Shown: piece after piece, positions 24,592-34,809 of the stretch
How the letters are laid out: each line of letters starts with the position of its first letter
How positions within the stretch are numbered: the first letter of the stretch is position 1
DNA from: Cognataquiflexum rubidum
GTDB lineage: Bacteria; Bacteroidota; Bacteroidia; Cytophagales; Cyclobacteriaceae
Length of the DNA stretch: 64,000 nt
Assembly: GCF_022538115.1 (NCBI RefSeq)
Contig: NZ_JAKZAL010000002.1
Span: 248,001 to 312,000, forward strand
Direction of reading: 5' to 3'
Program-made: the position numbers and the translations under genes
The notes under the pieces: model-generated
Databases searched by the model: none
Told to the model about the DNA's origin: nothing
What the model saw: the letters and a program-made list of their open reading frames with translations, nothing else

Positions 24592-27537
24592 ATGACTTTG
24601 ACCAAACCTAACCTATTGCCTTTATTGGAGAATTTGGCTACCCAAATAGAAGGGGAACTCAAATTTGACACACTTACCAAAACTCTTTATGCCACCGATG
24701 CTTCCGTATATCGGGAGATTCCTTTGGCTGTCGCCTTTCCAAAATCAGAGTCTGACATCCAAAAACTGATCCTTTTCGCAGGTAAAAATAAAACTTCCCT
24801 GATCCCAAGGACAGCGGGAACCTCACTCGCAGGACAGTGTGTCGGTAACGGTATCGTGGTAGATGTGGCAAGAAACTTTACCAAAATCCTGGAATTCAAC
24901 AAAGAAGAAAAATGGGTTCGTGTGCAGCCGGGCGTAGTCCGGGACGAACTCAACCAATTTTTGAAACCACATGGGTTGTTTTTCAGTCCGATCACTTCCA
25001 CCGCCAACCGCGCCATGATCGGTGGAATGGTGGGGAACAATTCCTGCGGAACGACCTCGATCGTCTATGGGACCACGAGGGATAAGGTCATGGAGTTGAA
25101 AGTTTTTTTGAGTGATGGCTCTCAGGTGGTTTTTGGCGAATTGTCCCAAGCTGAATTTGAAGCCAAGTGCCATTATGAAACTTTGGAAGGACAGCTTTAC
25201 CGTCAGGTCAGACAGGAACTTTCCAATCCGGAAAACCAAAAAAACATTGAAGAACAATTTCCAAAGAAAACCATTCACCGCCGCAATACAGGCTATGCAG
25301 TAGATGTTCTTTTGGAGTCCGAAATATTTACAGAAGGTGGAGGGAAGTTCAATTTCTGCAAGCTGTTGGCCGGTTCAGAAGGAACATTGGCCTTTACCAC
25401 AGAGATCAAAATCCTTTTGGACCCTGTTCCCGATCCTTTGGAAATCGTGGTGGCCGCACACTTTGAGTCCATCCACCAAAGCATGAAAGCTGCACAGGTT
25501 GCCATGAAACATCCTGCCACAGCCGTGGAGCTGATGGATAAAATCATTTTGGATTGTACCAAAGAAAGCATCGAGTACAGCAAAAACCGCTATTTCGTCG
25601 AGGGCGATCCGATGGCATTGCTGATGATTGAATTCACCGGAAAAACAGAATCTGAAGCAAGGGAAAAAGGAGACAAACTGATCGCTGACCTGAAAGCTGC
25701 AGGATTGGGATATGCCTATCCTGTCATCGGGCCTGACCTGACCAAGTCCGCTTGGGCTTTGCGTAGTGCAGGTTTGGGACTGTTGGCGAATATTCCCGGT
25801 GACCCAAAAGCCGTGGCATGTATTGAAGATACCGCGGTGGACATCGATGATCTGGCGGATTATATTGATGAATTGGATGAAATCCTGAAGGGGTTCAACC
25901 AAAATCCTGTGCATTATGCCCATGCCGGCGCAGGGGAAATCCACATGCGCCCGATTTTGGATTTGAAGAAGAAAGCAGATCAGGAGGAGTTTTATAAAAT
26001 CTCGGAGGCTTCTGCCAAATTGGTCAAAAAATACAATGGCTCACTCAGTGGCGAACATGGAGATGGCCGGGTCCGTGCGCCGTTTATCCCGATGATGGTG
26101 GGCGAGGAAAATTACCAATTGCTTCGCCGGGTCAAATACACCTGGGATCCTGATAATATCTTCAATCCCGGCAAGATCGTAGACACTGCCCCTATGAATA
26201 CTTCATTGAGGTATGAAGCCGAAATGGTGACTCCGGAGCAAAATACCCTGATGGATTTCAGTGCCGCAGGAGGCATTTTGAGGTTGGCGGAGAAATGTAA
26301 CGGTTCAGGTGACTGCCGCAAGTTGCCGGCTTCTGGTGGCACGATGTGCCCAAGTTATCAGGCTACCAGAAATGAGAAAGATACTACCCGTGGCCGTGCC
26401 AATACTTTGCGCGAGTTTTTGACTATGGACAAAAAGGAAAATGCCTTTGACCATCCGGAGATCAAGGAGGCTTTGGATTTATGTCTTTCCTGCAAAGGAT
26501 GTACTGCAGAATGTCCATCCAATGTCGACATGGCTTCGATGAAAGCGGAATTTTTATATCAATACCAGAAAACCCACGGGGTTCCGTTGCGCTCCAAAGC
26601 TTTTGCCCATATCAATGAACTGAATGGATTGGCGGCAATCGTTCCAGGTTTAGCCAATTTTACCTTGGCAAATGGAATTACAGGAGGATTGATGAAATCG
26701 GTTTTGGGAGTGGCTCCAAAAAGGAATCTGCCGGAAATCAGCAAGGTGAGTTTGAGAAAATGGTACAAAAACAATTACAGCAAACTTCCCGGGAAAACTC
26801 CTGTGGTCAAATCGCTGTACTTGTTCATAGATGAATTTACCAACCATAACGATACTGAAATTGGGATCACAGCGATCAAATTGCTTAAGAAATTGGGTTA
26901 TGAGGTAAAGGTAGTGGACCACGAGGAAAGTGGACGTTCCGCATTGTCCAAGGGATTGCTCGAAAAAGCTAAGAAACATGCAGAAGCCAATGTGAGGATA
27001 TTTCAGGATATCATTGATGGAAACACACCTTTGTTGGGAATCGAACCTTCTGCTATTTTGAGTTTCAGGGATGAATATCCAAGGTTGGTGGGAAAGGAAT
27101 TGGTCGAGGGAGCAAAGAAACTGAAATTTCATACCCAAACCATAGAGGAATTTATAGGGAAGGAAATTGCAGCAGGAAACATCAAATCTGATTCCTTTAC
27201 TGAGGAAACCAAAAAAATCAAGCTTCACGGACATTGCCATCAAAAAGCCTTGTCTTCCATGACTTGGACACAGAAGATGCTTTCCTTGCCAAAAAACTAC
27301 AGTGTAGAAACAATTCCTTCAGGTTGCTGCGGCATGGCAGGGTCATTTGGTTATGAGGCGGAGCATTATGACATCAGCATGCAGATAGGGGAGATGGTGT
27401 TATTTCCGGCAGTTAGAAATGCTGAAGTTGCCACGATCATTGCAGCTCCAGGCACGTCATGCCGTCATCAGATCTCGGATGGGACAGGCAGGAAAGCCAA
27501 ACATCCGGTTGAAATTTTTTGGGAAGCCTTAAAGTGA
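24592..27537 (+). CDS. FAD/Fe-S D-2-hydroxyacid dehydrogenase (YdiJ/Dld-II type)
   Basis: The 981-residue length matches the YdiJ-like class. The N-terminal half is an FAD-linked oxidase: PRTAGTSLAGQCVGNGIVVD and GGMVGNNSCGTTSIVYG bind FAD, and a C-terminal oxidase domain contains HAGAGEIHMRP and NGSLSGEHGDGRVRAPF. An iron-sulfur domain follows (CNGSGDCRK...CPSYQ; CLSCKGCTAECPSNVD). The end is a CCG-type domain (HGHCHQKAL, PSGCCGMAGSFGYE). Such enzymes oxidise D-lactate or D-2-hydroxyglutarate and pass electrons to quinone. A SerA-like dehydrogenase, a possible source of D-2-hydroxyglutarate, is encoded 3.7 kb upstream. Substrate cannot be decided from sequence alone. Confidence 0.9.
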   Translation: MTLTKPNLLPLLENLATQIEGELKFDTLTKTLYATDASVYREIPLAVAFPKSESDIQKLILFAGKNKTSLIPRTAGTSLAGQCVGNGIVVDVARNFTKILEFNKEEKWVRVQPGVVRDELNQFLKPHGLFFSPITSTANRAMIGGMVGNNSCGTTSIVYGTTRDKVMELKVFLSDGSQVVFGELSQAEFEAKCHYETLEGQLYRQVRQELSNPENQKNIEEQFPKKTIHRRNTGYAVDVLLESEIFTEGGGKFNFCKLLAGSEGTLAFTTEIKILLDPVPDPLEIVVAAHFESIHQSMKAAQVAMKHPATAVELMDKIILDCTKESIEYSKNRYFVEGDPMALLMIEFTGKTESEAREKGDKLIADLKAAGLGYAYPVIGPDLTKSAWALRSAGLGLLANIPGDPKAVACIEDTAVDIDDLADYIDELDEILKGFNQNPVHYAHAGAGEIHMRPILDLKKKADQEEFYKISEASAKLVKKYNGSLSGEHGDGRVRAPFIPMMVGEENYQLLRRVKYTWDPDNIFNPGKIVDTAPMNTSLRYEAEMVTPEQNTLMDFSAAGGILRLAEKCNGSGDCRKLPASGGTMCPSYQATRNEKDTTRGRANTLREFLTMDKKENAFDHPEIKEALDLCLSCKGCTAECPSNVDMASMKAEFLYQYQKTHGVPLRSKAFAHINELNGLAAIVPGLANFTLANGITGGLMKSVLGVAPKRNLPEISKVSLRKWYKNNYSKLPGKTPVVKSLYLFIDEFTNHNDTEIGITAIKLLKKLGYEVKVVDHEESGRSALSKGLLEKAKKHAEANVRIFQDIIDGNTPLLGIEPSAILSFRDEYPRLVGKELVEGAKKLKFHTQTIEEFIGKEIAAGNIKSDSFTEETKKIKLHGHCHQKALSSMTWTQKMLSLPKNYSVETIPSGCCGMAGSFGYEAEHYDISMQIGEMVLFPAVRNAEVATIIAAPGTSCRHQISDGTGRKAKHPVEIFWEALK

Positions 27538-27558
27538 CCAATGAGATATCAAAAAAAT

Positions 27559-27595
27559 AAAGCGCAAGGAAAATAATCTTTGCGCTTTATTTTTT
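27559..27595. terminator. Bidirectional intrinsic terminator
   Basis: AAAGCGCAA (27559-27567) pairs with TTGCGCTTT (27580-27588), with A-rich sequence upstream and ATTTTTT downstream. It lies between the flavoprotein gene and the convergent toxin gene and could serve both. Confidence 0.8.
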
Positions 27596-27664
27596 CAAAA
27601 GCAAGTCATAGGGTCTGGTTTATGAAAACCTGATTTTCAATTAATAAGCAAAGCTTTAATCTAA

Positions 27665-27991
27665 TTACTTGATAGATTTCAAAACTAACTGCATGTCCTT
27701 TTCAGGAAAGTCACTTGAAACGTGTCGGTTTTGGGTGGCAATGAGATAAACGTTGTTCTGTCTGATGCAGAAATAGACCTGAACATTTGGTTTTTCCCTA
27801 CTTTGTCTTCCCATTGATCTGAAAGATAGTTTTGTTTTAAAAAACTGATTTCCTAGTGGAGTTCCTGTGTCAGGGTTTTCCTCTAACTTATCCAATAATA
27901 ACTTGAAGTCGTGGCTGAATGAGGGATGTTCTTTAACCAAGCTTTTGAGTTCTTTTGTAAAGGCATCCGTGCAGATTATGTTAAAGCTCAT
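27665..27991 (-). CDS. RelE/ParE-like toxin of a type II TA pair
   Basis: The 108-residue protein fits the RelE superfamily in size and pattern: KELKSLVKEHPSF, LLDKLEENPDTGTPLG, then a predicted strand VQVYFCIRQNNVYLIAT. Toxins with this layout cleave mRNA at the ribosome or poison gyrase; which applies is unknown. Its start overlaps the end of the antitoxin gene by 11 nt, as expected for co-translated pairs in antitoxin-toxin order. Confidence 0.78.
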   Translation of the reverse strand: MSFNIICTDAFTKELKSLVKEHPSFSHDFKLLLDKLEENPDTGTPLGNQFFKTKLSFRSMGRQSREKPNVQVYFCIRQNNVYLIATQNRHVSSDFPEKDMQLVLKSIK

Positions 27992-28295
27992 TTAATAATT
28001 CTTTAGCGGATTTAAGATTTATTTTACCTTCTTGGGACTGTTTTATCTGTTCTACAGCCTCCGCGTAAGGTTTAGGCAGGGTAATGACTTTCGGTTGTTT
28101 TACAGGGATAGGTTCTTTAATCTGCCGAATTCTTTCATATCGGTAAAGCCTTCTGTCGCTGTCGTGGTCAATTTGTGTGGCGGGAATCCTAACGGGAGCT
28201 TCTTTTGGATTTAAGACTTTTACAAACTTGAAGTTGCTCAAAACCTCAAGTACAAAATCAACTTTGTTGTCTTTTATACTGATTTCAATTTTCAT
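27981..28295 (-). CDS. Cognate antitoxin
   Basis: The 104-residue protein is encoded just upstream of the RelE-like gene and overlaps it by 11 nt. It shows no clear DNA-binding domain. The C-terminal half is charged and extended (EPIPVKQPKVITLPKPYAE, then EGKINLKSAKELLNEL), which fits a toxin-wrapping antitoxin tail. The call rests mainly on position and size. The 267-nt gap upstream (28296-28562) is AT-rich, with no recognised gene. Confidence 0.68.
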   Translation of the reverse strand: MKIEISIKDNKVDFVLEVLSNFKFVKVLNPKEAPVRIPATQIDHDSDRRLYRYERIRQIKEPIPVKQPKVITLPKPYAEAVEQIKQSQEGKINLKSAKELLNEL

Positions 28296-28562
28296 AGTAT
28301 TATGCAGTGACTTTTGTTTTATTAATTTTGAACTTAAGGTTAATAAAAATATTAATGTTTATAAAGTAAATATTATTATTTATTTCAATTTATTAAGCAA
28401 ATTCAACCTAAACTGAGTGGATTTGGAATATTTTATTGGAAAATAGCAAAATTATATCCCCTCTCCCAAAGTAAATTTTATTTTTTATAATCAGACAGTC
28501 TCCGTCAACCGTTTTTTTATCCTCCTAAATTCTACTTGTTTTGTCTATCTTGATTTTTGAAA

Positions 28563-31500
28563 ATGGAAGACAAAAACTTTATCATTTACAAATCCTCTGC
28601 AGGGTCGGGTAAGACTTATACCCTGACAATGGAATACCTCAAATTGGCCTTAAAATTTCCTGATAGTTTCAAATCCATCTTGGCGGTGACTTTTACCAAT
28701 AAAGCAACGGCCGAAATGAAGGAGAGAATCCTCAAAGAGTTGAAAAGGCTTAAACATACCGTACAGCCTGACCAAAAAATGGATCGGGAATTATTGGACG
28801 GTTTGAATATCGGTGAAGACGAATTGAAATCCCGTGCAACTAAAGTCCTGACTGCTATACTGCATGATTACGGGAGGTTTTCTGTCAGTACGATAGATAG
28901 TTTTTTCCAGAAAGTCGTTCGGTCTTTTGCCAGAGAAATGGACCTCAATGCAAAGTTTGAAGTCGAAATGGATCAGGATGCAGTACTAGACCGCGTTGTA
29001 GACAGGGTGGTGGCAAAGGTGATGGACGATGAGTTTTTGCACAAATGGCTCGTGGATTATGCTGTCGAGCAAATCCAAAACGGCAAATCCTGGGATATCC
29101 GAAAAAATATAAAAGAACTTGGAAAGCAGATTTTTCAGGAAGATTTCAAGAAATATGGGAATGAGATCAGGGAGTTTTTGAAGGAAAAAGAAAACATCAA
29201 AAACCTGAATGCTTTTGTTCGCGAAAGGAAAGCAGAACTCATCAAGGTCACACGTCAACTCAAGGAAGAAGCCAATCAGATCCGAATCAACAATGGTTTG
29301 GAATGGACTGATTTTTCCGGAGCGACCGTTTCTTTTGCTAAAAAGTTTGACCTTTTGGGCGACCGATACAATCCTGTCCCCGAACTCAGCCCTACGCAGG
29401 TGGACAAAATCGGGAATCCTGAAAGTTGGTACAAGAAAAAAGATCCGAATATGGAGCGGATCGAAAGTGCCTACCATCAGGGATTGAACCTTATCCTTTC
29501 TCAGTTTGACACCCTATTGACCAAATGGAATACGCTCGAGGCAATATCCAAGAATATTTTTGTTTTTGGGATTTTTCGAAACCTCCTTGAAGAACTTACC
29601 CTGCTCAAAGACGAAGAAAGCATCCTGTTGATCTCTGATGCCAATGAGTTTTTGAAAGAAATCACCAAAGAAAACGATGCTCCTTTTATCTATGAAAAAG
29701 TGGGCAACCAATATCGAAACTACCTCATTGATGAATTTCAGGACACCTCAGGTTTCCAATGGGCGAGTTTCAAACCATTGCTTGAAAACTCCCTTTCCCA
29801 AGGAAATATCAACCTGCTTGTAGGAGATGTCAAGCAGTCGATTTACCGGTGGAGGGGAGGAGAGATGAAGCTTTTGCTTGAGCAAGTGGAATCAGAAATC
29901 GGCGCCCAAAGGGTCAGAAATGAAAACTTGGACACCAATTTCAGAAGCCTTCCCAATATTATCAACTTCAACAATGCACTTTTCAAGCAGCTTCCCAAGG
30001 CTTTTGAAGAGGTGGTGGAAAGAGTTTATAGCGCAAGCGATGCGGGTATTATTTCCCGGGCATACCATGATGTCCACCAAAAGGTCTCCGACCGAAAAGC
30101 CAATCTGGAATCGAAAGGAAAAGTTCGATTTGAATTTATCGATGTCAAGGAAAGTGAGGAAGAGGGAAAATTTGACGCACAGGCACTTTCCCGACTTCCA
30201 AGAATCGTGATGGAGTTACAGGATAAAGGGTACGAGCTTAGAGACATTGCTTTTTTGGTTAGAAGAAAGTCAGAAGGAGAAGCCATCGCAGATACTTTGA
30301 TGGGATTTGGAGCAGACAATCCTGAATTGCCATACAGCTTTGATGTACTCTCGGATGAGTCAATGTACCTGCAGAAGTCCGCTTCTGTCAAGGCCTTGGT
30401 GGCAGGACTCCATTATCTCCATGAACCTGAAGACAAAGTTCAGTTCAAGACGATGTGGTACTACTATTCCGTTCTGAAAAACGAAGCGGTCAACCATGAC
30501 TTGTTTGCTTTGGAGAAAACCCCCGAGTACTTAGTCAAAAAGGAAAAGTCATTCAAAGAAAAGGAGACAATTCTTTTGCAGTTGCCTTTGATGGAGGCAG
30601 TGGAGGAGTTGATCGGGGAATTGGAGCTTCAGCAAAATGGCTTGGAGAAAGCCTACATCTCGGGTTTCAAAGAAGCTGTTTATGATTTTACTGCTAACAA
30701 CAGAGCTGATTTATCAGGATTTTTGGAGTGGTGGGAAGAAAACAAAGAAAAGCGCACTGTCAAAATTCCCGAGGGACATAATGCCATGAGGATCCTTACT
30801 ATCCATAAATCCAAAGGGTTGCAGTTCAAAGTAGTCTTGATGCCATTTTTGAAATGGGAAATTTTTGATACCAGAAAGGGCAATGTGGTTTGGTCACCTT
30901 TTCAGGATTCTGAATGGAATTTATCTGCCATCATTCCTCTGACTTTGAATGGCAAATTGGCCAAATCAGATTTCAATGAAACCTATTCTGAGGAGGCTAC
31001 TTTGGCGTATCTGGACAGTCTGAACATGATTTATGTGGCTTTGACAAGGGCTGAGGAAGTGATTTGGGGTTTGGTGCCTTTTAAAGAAATCAAAAAGGAT
31101 CCTTCATTGAACAACTTGGAAATACATCTTCAAAAGGTTCTCAGCGGTTTTATAGACAATGACAGAGAATTGAGCCTTTCCGAATATTTCGATCCTGACA
31201 CCAAGGTCTTTGATTATGGATCTTGGCCAAAAACAGAAACCAAGAAAAAGGAGGAGAAGGATATGCCACAACTCCGGTGGGCTTACCAAAATTGGTCGGA
31301 ACTCCTGAAGGTGAAACAGTATGCCGTTGATTTTTCTGCTGAAGGGATAGCGCAGCGGAAAAAGCAGAATTTCGGATTGTTGGTTCATGAGATTTTAGAA
31401 AAATCCGGGACATTGACTGAATGCCAATCCATTTTACAAGCCTTTTACTATGAAGGAAGAATTTCAGAAGAGGAGCGTCTTCAGGTAGAAAGCCAACTTC

Positions 31501-31787
31501 AGGGATTGTTTGCGGATCCGCTTTTTGCTTCTTGGTTTGATACAGAAGGTGTTTTGTTGGCCGAACAGGGAATCCTCCTTCCGGGAGGAAAGCAAAAGCG
31601 GCCGGACAGGATTATTCTCAAAGATTCTGAGGCTCTTATCGTGGATTTTAAGACAGGTGAAGCTTATGAAAAATATAAAAATCAGGTTCGCGAATATATG
31701 GACTTGGTAGGAAAACTGGCTGCAAAGCCAGTCAGAGGATTTATTTGTTATTTGGAAACAGGAGAAATAGTCAAGATCAATGCATAG
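28563..31787 (+). CDS. AddA/RecB-like UvrD-family helicase-nuclease
   Basis: The ATG at 28563 (MEDKNFIIYKSSAGSGKTYT) is used; a TTG two codons earlier is the only upstream option. The 1074-residue protein has Walker A SSAGSGKT near the N-terminus, motif Ia AVTFTNKATAEMKER, the DEAD-like box IDEFQDTSGFQW, motif IV-type RWRGG, and the late helicase motifs LTIHKSKGLQF and VALTRAEE. A C-terminal PD-(D/E)xK nuclease is marked by LIVDFKTGEAYEKY. Together with the next, overlapping gene it forms an AddAB/RexAB-type double-strand-break resection complex. The Bacteroidota versions are diverged, so a specific symbol is not given. Confidence 0.9.
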   Translation: MEDKNFIIYKSSAGSGKTYTLTMEYLKLALKFPDSFKSILAVTFTNKATAEMKERILKELKRLKHTVQPDQKMDRELLDGLNIGEDELKSRATKVLTAILHDYGRFSVSTIDSFFQKVVRSFAREMDLNAKFEVEMDQDAVLDRVVDRVVAKVMDDEFLHKWLVDYAVEQIQNGKSWDIRKNIKELGKQIFQEDFKKYGNEIREFLKEKENIKNLNAFVRERKAELIKVTRQLKEEANQIRINNGLEWTDFSGATVSFAKKFDLLGDRYNPVPELSPTQVDKIGNPESWYKKKDPNMERIESAYHQGLNLILSQFDTLLTKWNTLEAISKNIFVFGIFRNLLEELTLLKDEESILLISDANEFLKEITKENDAPFIYEKVGNQYRNYLIDEFQDTSGFQWASFKPLLENSLSQGNINLLVGDVKQSIYRWRGGEMKLLLEQVESEIGAQRVRNENLDTNFRSLPNIINFNNALFKQLPKAFEEVVERVYSASDAGIISRAYHDVHQKVSDRKANLESKGKVRFEFIDVKESEEEGKFDAQALSRLPRIVMELQDKGYELRDIAFLVRRKSEGEAIADTLMGFGADNPELPYSFDVLSDESMYLQKSASVKALVAGLHYLHEPEDKVQFKTMWYYYSVLKNEAVNHDLFALEKTPEYLVKKEKSFKEKETILLQLPLMEAVEELIGELELQQNGLEKAYISGFKEAVYDFTANNRADLSGFLEWWEENKEKRTVKIPEGHNAMRILTIHKSKGLQFKVVLMPFLKWEIFDTRKGNVVWSPFQDSEWNLSAIIPLTLNGKLAKSDFNETYSEEATLAYLDSLNMIYVALTRAEEVIWGLVPFKEIKKDPSLNNLEIHLQKVLSGFIDNDRELSLSEYFDPDTKVFDYGSWPKTETKKKEEKDMPQLRWAYQNWSELLKVKQYAVDFSAEGIAQRKKQNFGLLVHEILEKSGTLTECQSILQAFYYEGRISEEERLQVESQLQGLFADPLFASWFDTEGVLLAEQGILLPGGKQKRPDRIILKDSEALIVDFKTGEAYEKYKNQVREYMDLVGKLAAKPVRGFICYLETGEIVKINA

Positions 31788-34629
31788 TTTTTTAAGAAAT
31801 ACAGCAGCTTCCATTCTTCAAGGATATCAGGAACTCCAAAATCTGGTTATCGTTTTACCCAATCGCCGGGCTGGATTGTTCTTTACACAACATTTGGGGG
31901 CATTGATAGAGGAGCCGACTTGGATGCCGGAGGTAAAGACGATTGAGGATGTTTTTTACCAATATGCCGGACAGCGGCCTTCAGACGATCTGACTTTGAT
32001 ATTTGAACTTTATAAAGTTTACCAAAGCCTTCATCCTGAACCGGAGACTTTTGACAGGTTTTATTTTTGGGGAGAAATGATCCTCAAAGACTTCAATGAC
32101 TTGGATCAGTTTATGGCTGATGCCAAAAAACTCTATCTCCATTTGTCAGAAATCAAGGAACTGGAATCTGACCTTAGCTTTTTGAGCAACAGTCAGATTG
32201 AATTGATCCGTCAATTCTGGAATTCATTTGAAAAACAGGACAGAAGCCATCAGGAAAAATTTCTGAAGTTTTGGCAAATGCTCAGTCCATTATACCAAGC
32301 TTACCAGGCTTCTCTGGAAGTTTCAGGATTGGCTTATTCAGGAAAGTTGTACCGAAAAGTAGCACAGTCATTGGATGAGATTTCAAAGCCTGAAAAGCAT
32401 TTTATCTTCATCGGTTTCAATGCGTTTACCTGTACGGAAGAGAAATTGATCAGGCATTTCATTTCTGAGTTTGGAGCCAGGATTTTTTGGGATATCGATG
32501 GATATTATTTGGATGATGCCAATCAGGAAGCCGGTCTTTTCTTTAGAGAATACCAAAAAGACAAAATTTTTGGGCCGACATTTCCAAAGGAAATTCCCAC
32601 CCATATCCAAAACCGAAAAGCTAAAATCCATACCTATGCCACCCCGCTCAAAACCAATCAGGCGAATTTGGTTGGGTCTATTTTAGAAAAAGGAGGACAG
32701 GATGAAAATTGGGAGGAGACAGTGGTGATTTTGCCGGATGAGCAGATGCTGTTTCCGATTCTACACACCTTACCCGGCCAAATCGATAAAGTCAACGTGA
32801 CGATGGGTTATCCTGTCAAAAACGCCCCTGTCTATGCTTTTCTGGAGGCTGTTTTGGAAATGCAGCGCTTTATCAAAGTCGAGGAAGGGAAAGTTTTATT
32901 TTACCATCAGCCTGTCAAAAACCTGCTGTCTTCGATTTACCTCAAAGCTGAAAATGAGTCTTTTGTAGCAAAGACTTTGGCAGACATGCAGGAGAAAAAT
33001 CAAATATATATTCCTGTGTCTACGCTCCATCAAGGTGGGGCTTTGTTCCAGCTTATCTTTCAGCAACTCAAAAGTGAAACCCTATTTCCTTATCTCTCTG
33101 TCCTGATGGAACAGCTTGCGGAGAGATTGACAGATGAACCATTGCAGCGCTTGTACCTTTACCAATGCTTCAAGCAGTTGAACAGGTTAAGGGAAATCTT
33201 TGAAAAGCAGGAATCGACGACTGTGGACCGCGAGTTTTTTATCCGATTGTTCAGACAGGTATTCAGAGAGGTAAAATTGCCATTTGAAGGGGAACCGTTG
33301 CAGGGATTGCAGGTCATGGGTGTGTTGGAATCCAGGAACCTGGATTTTCGCCGTGTGATCATTTGTAATATGAATGAGGACAGTTTCCCTCCTTCAGCCG
33401 GGCTTAATTCCATGATTCCTTTTAATATCCGAAAGGCCTTTGGTCTTCCTGTTCAGGAACAGAATGATGCCATTTATGCCTATACTTTTTACAGGCTTTT
33501 GCATAGTGCGGAGGAAGTACATATGATCTATACCACCGCTTCCGATCAGGGCAAGGCCGGTGAAAAGAGCCGATATATTCAGCAGATGATGGTCGAGTTG
33601 GGAATTGAGATGAAGGAAGAAATCATCTATGTACCCATTGACTTGAAAAATACAGATGCCATTTCCATTTCCAAAACTCCCGAAGTGCTCAATCTATTGG
33701 ATAGATATGTGATTTCCGCGGAAGGTTTTGCGCAGACTTCATTTTCACCTTCCGCTCTGAGCGTATATCTGGATTGCAGGCTTAAGTTTTACCTGCAATA
33801 CCTCGCCAACATTCAGGAAAAAGATGAGGTAAAAGAAGAGATTGACGCAGCAGTTTTTGGGAATATTGCCCATTACAGCATGGAATTTCTCTATGATGGG
33901 TTTAGGAAAAGGAAAAACAGAGATGTACTTGAAAAAGGGGATTTCGAGGATTTGAGGAAAAATTGGGTCTTCCCATCAATCGAACTGGGGGTAAGAAAGT
34001 TTTATCACCTTGAAGAAAATGCCGATACCAAACTCAGTGGGCAAATGACCATCGTGAGGGATGTGATGCAAAAATACATGGTCCGCTTGCTCGAGATTGA
34101 TGAAGAAGATGCGCCTTTCCGCCTGGTATCTATGGAAAAAGCCCACAAAGCCCAATTCGAAATCAAGACTGTAAACGGAATCAAAAAGATCAGCCTCAAA
34201 GGTTTTATTGATAGGGTGGATGAGAAAGAAGGTACGATTAGGTTGATTGATTATAAATCCGGCGGGGACAAGAAAGTGTTTTCCAATGTGGCAAGTCTTT
34301 TTGACCGGGAGGATAGAAACCGGAACAAAGCAGCCATGCAGACCATGTATTATGGATTGCTATATCAGGCCATGCATCCTGAAAATTCCAAACCTCTGAA
34401 ACCTGCGCTATTTAATTTTAAGGAGATTTTCAAAGAGGATTTCAATCCATACCTCAAAAACAAAGAACAAAAATCTGAAGTACAGGACTACATAGAATAT
34501 GCAGTCGAATATGAATCAGGTTTGAGGAAAATGCTTGAAGAAATGTACGATCCTGAAGTTTCTTTTTCACAAACAGATAATCTGGAAAAATGTAAATATT
34601 GCCCCTATTCAGAAATTTGTGGAAGGTGA
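31780..34629 (+). CDS. AddB-like PD-(D/E)xK nuclease subunit with Fe-S motif
   Basis: The 949-residue protein overlaps the helicase gene by 8 nt, indicating coupled translation. The N-terminus (VIVLPNRRAGLFFTQHLG) resembles the inactive helicase-like part of AddB. The C-terminus has the nuclease core (GFIDRVDEKEG, LIDYKSGGDKK). Four cysteines fit the AddB iron-sulfur staple: one in YLDCRLKFYLQYL and three in KCKYCPYSEICGR at the very end. It would pair with the upstream helicase to process DNA ends for recombination and to degrade foreign linear DNA. Confidence 0.88.
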   Translation: MHSFLRNTAASILQGYQELQNLVIVLPNRRAGLFFTQHLGALIEEPTWMPEVKTIEDVFYQYAGQRPSDDLTLIFELYKVYQSLHPEPETFDRFYFWGEMILKDFNDLDQFMADAKKLYLHLSEIKELESDLSFLSNSQIELIRQFWNSFEKQDRSHQEKFLKFWQMLSPLYQAYQASLEVSGLAYSGKLYRKVAQSLDEISKPEKHFIFIGFNAFTCTEEKLIRHFISEFGARIFWDIDGYYLDDANQEAGLFFREYQKDKIFGPTFPKEIPTHIQNRKAKIHTYATPLKTNQANLVGSILEKGGQDENWEETVVILPDEQMLFPILHTLPGQIDKVNVTMGYPVKNAPVYAFLEAVLEMQRFIKVEEGKVLFYHQPVKNLLSSIYLKAENESFVAKTLADMQEKNQIYIPVSTLHQGGALFQLIFQQLKSETLFPYLSVLMEQLAERLTDEPLQRLYLYQCFKQLNRLREIFEKQESTTVDREFFIRLFRQVFREVKLPFEGEPLQGLQVMGVLESRNLDFRRVIICNMNEDSFPPSAGLNSMIPFNIRKAFGLPVQEQNDAIYAYTFYRLLHSAEEVHMIYTTASDQGKAGEKSRYIQQMMVELGIEMKEEIIYVPIDLKNTDAISISKTPEVLNLLDRYVISAEGFAQTSFSPSALSVYLDCRLKFYLQYLANIQEKDEVKEEIDAAVFGNIAHYSMEFLYDGFRKRKNRDVLEKGDFEDLRKNWVFPSIELGVRKFYHLEENADTKLSGQMTIVRDVMQKYMVRLLEIDEEDAPFRLVSMEKAHKAQFEIKTVNGIKKISLKGFIDRVDEKEGTIRLIDYKSGGDKKVFSNVASLFDREDRNRNKAAMQTMYYGLLYQAMHPENSKPLKPALFNFKEIFKEDFNPYLKNKEQKSEVQDYIEYAVEYESGLRKMLEEMYDPEVSFSQTDNLEKCKYCPYSEICGR

Positions 34630-34655
34630 GTATTCAATTCATGAAAATCATAGCC

Positions 34656-34792
34656 AACGTTCGTGTCTCCACGAACATTCAGATCCTTGAAAGATTGGCA
34701 GTGGAGACACTGCCAATGTCGAAAACTTTGCCCTCCTTGCGTGCCTTCACGGACATTCTTTAAGTAAATTTGGCAGTGGAGACATTGCCAAA
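34656..34792. repeat. Palindromic intergenic repeats (TTGGCAGT family)
   Basis: Three hairpin units: AACGTTCGTG-TCTC-CACGAACATT (34656-34679), TTGGCAGT-GGAGAC-ACTGCCAA (34695-34716) and TTTGGCAGT-GGAGAC-ATTGCCAAA (34769-34792). The last two are near copies. The region lies between the convergent nuclease and GH32 genes. A short minus-strand ORF with WQCLHCQ twice is a by-product of these repeats. They resemble REP-type elements in size and symmetry. They may also end transcription from both sides. Confidence 0.8.
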
Positions 34793-34809
34793 GGCGATAG
34801 GCTTTTCTC

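Noticed and set aside
24401-24595. 64-codon frame before the flavoprotein gene
   Set aside because: It runs through tandem and CT-rich repeats and has no recognisable features.
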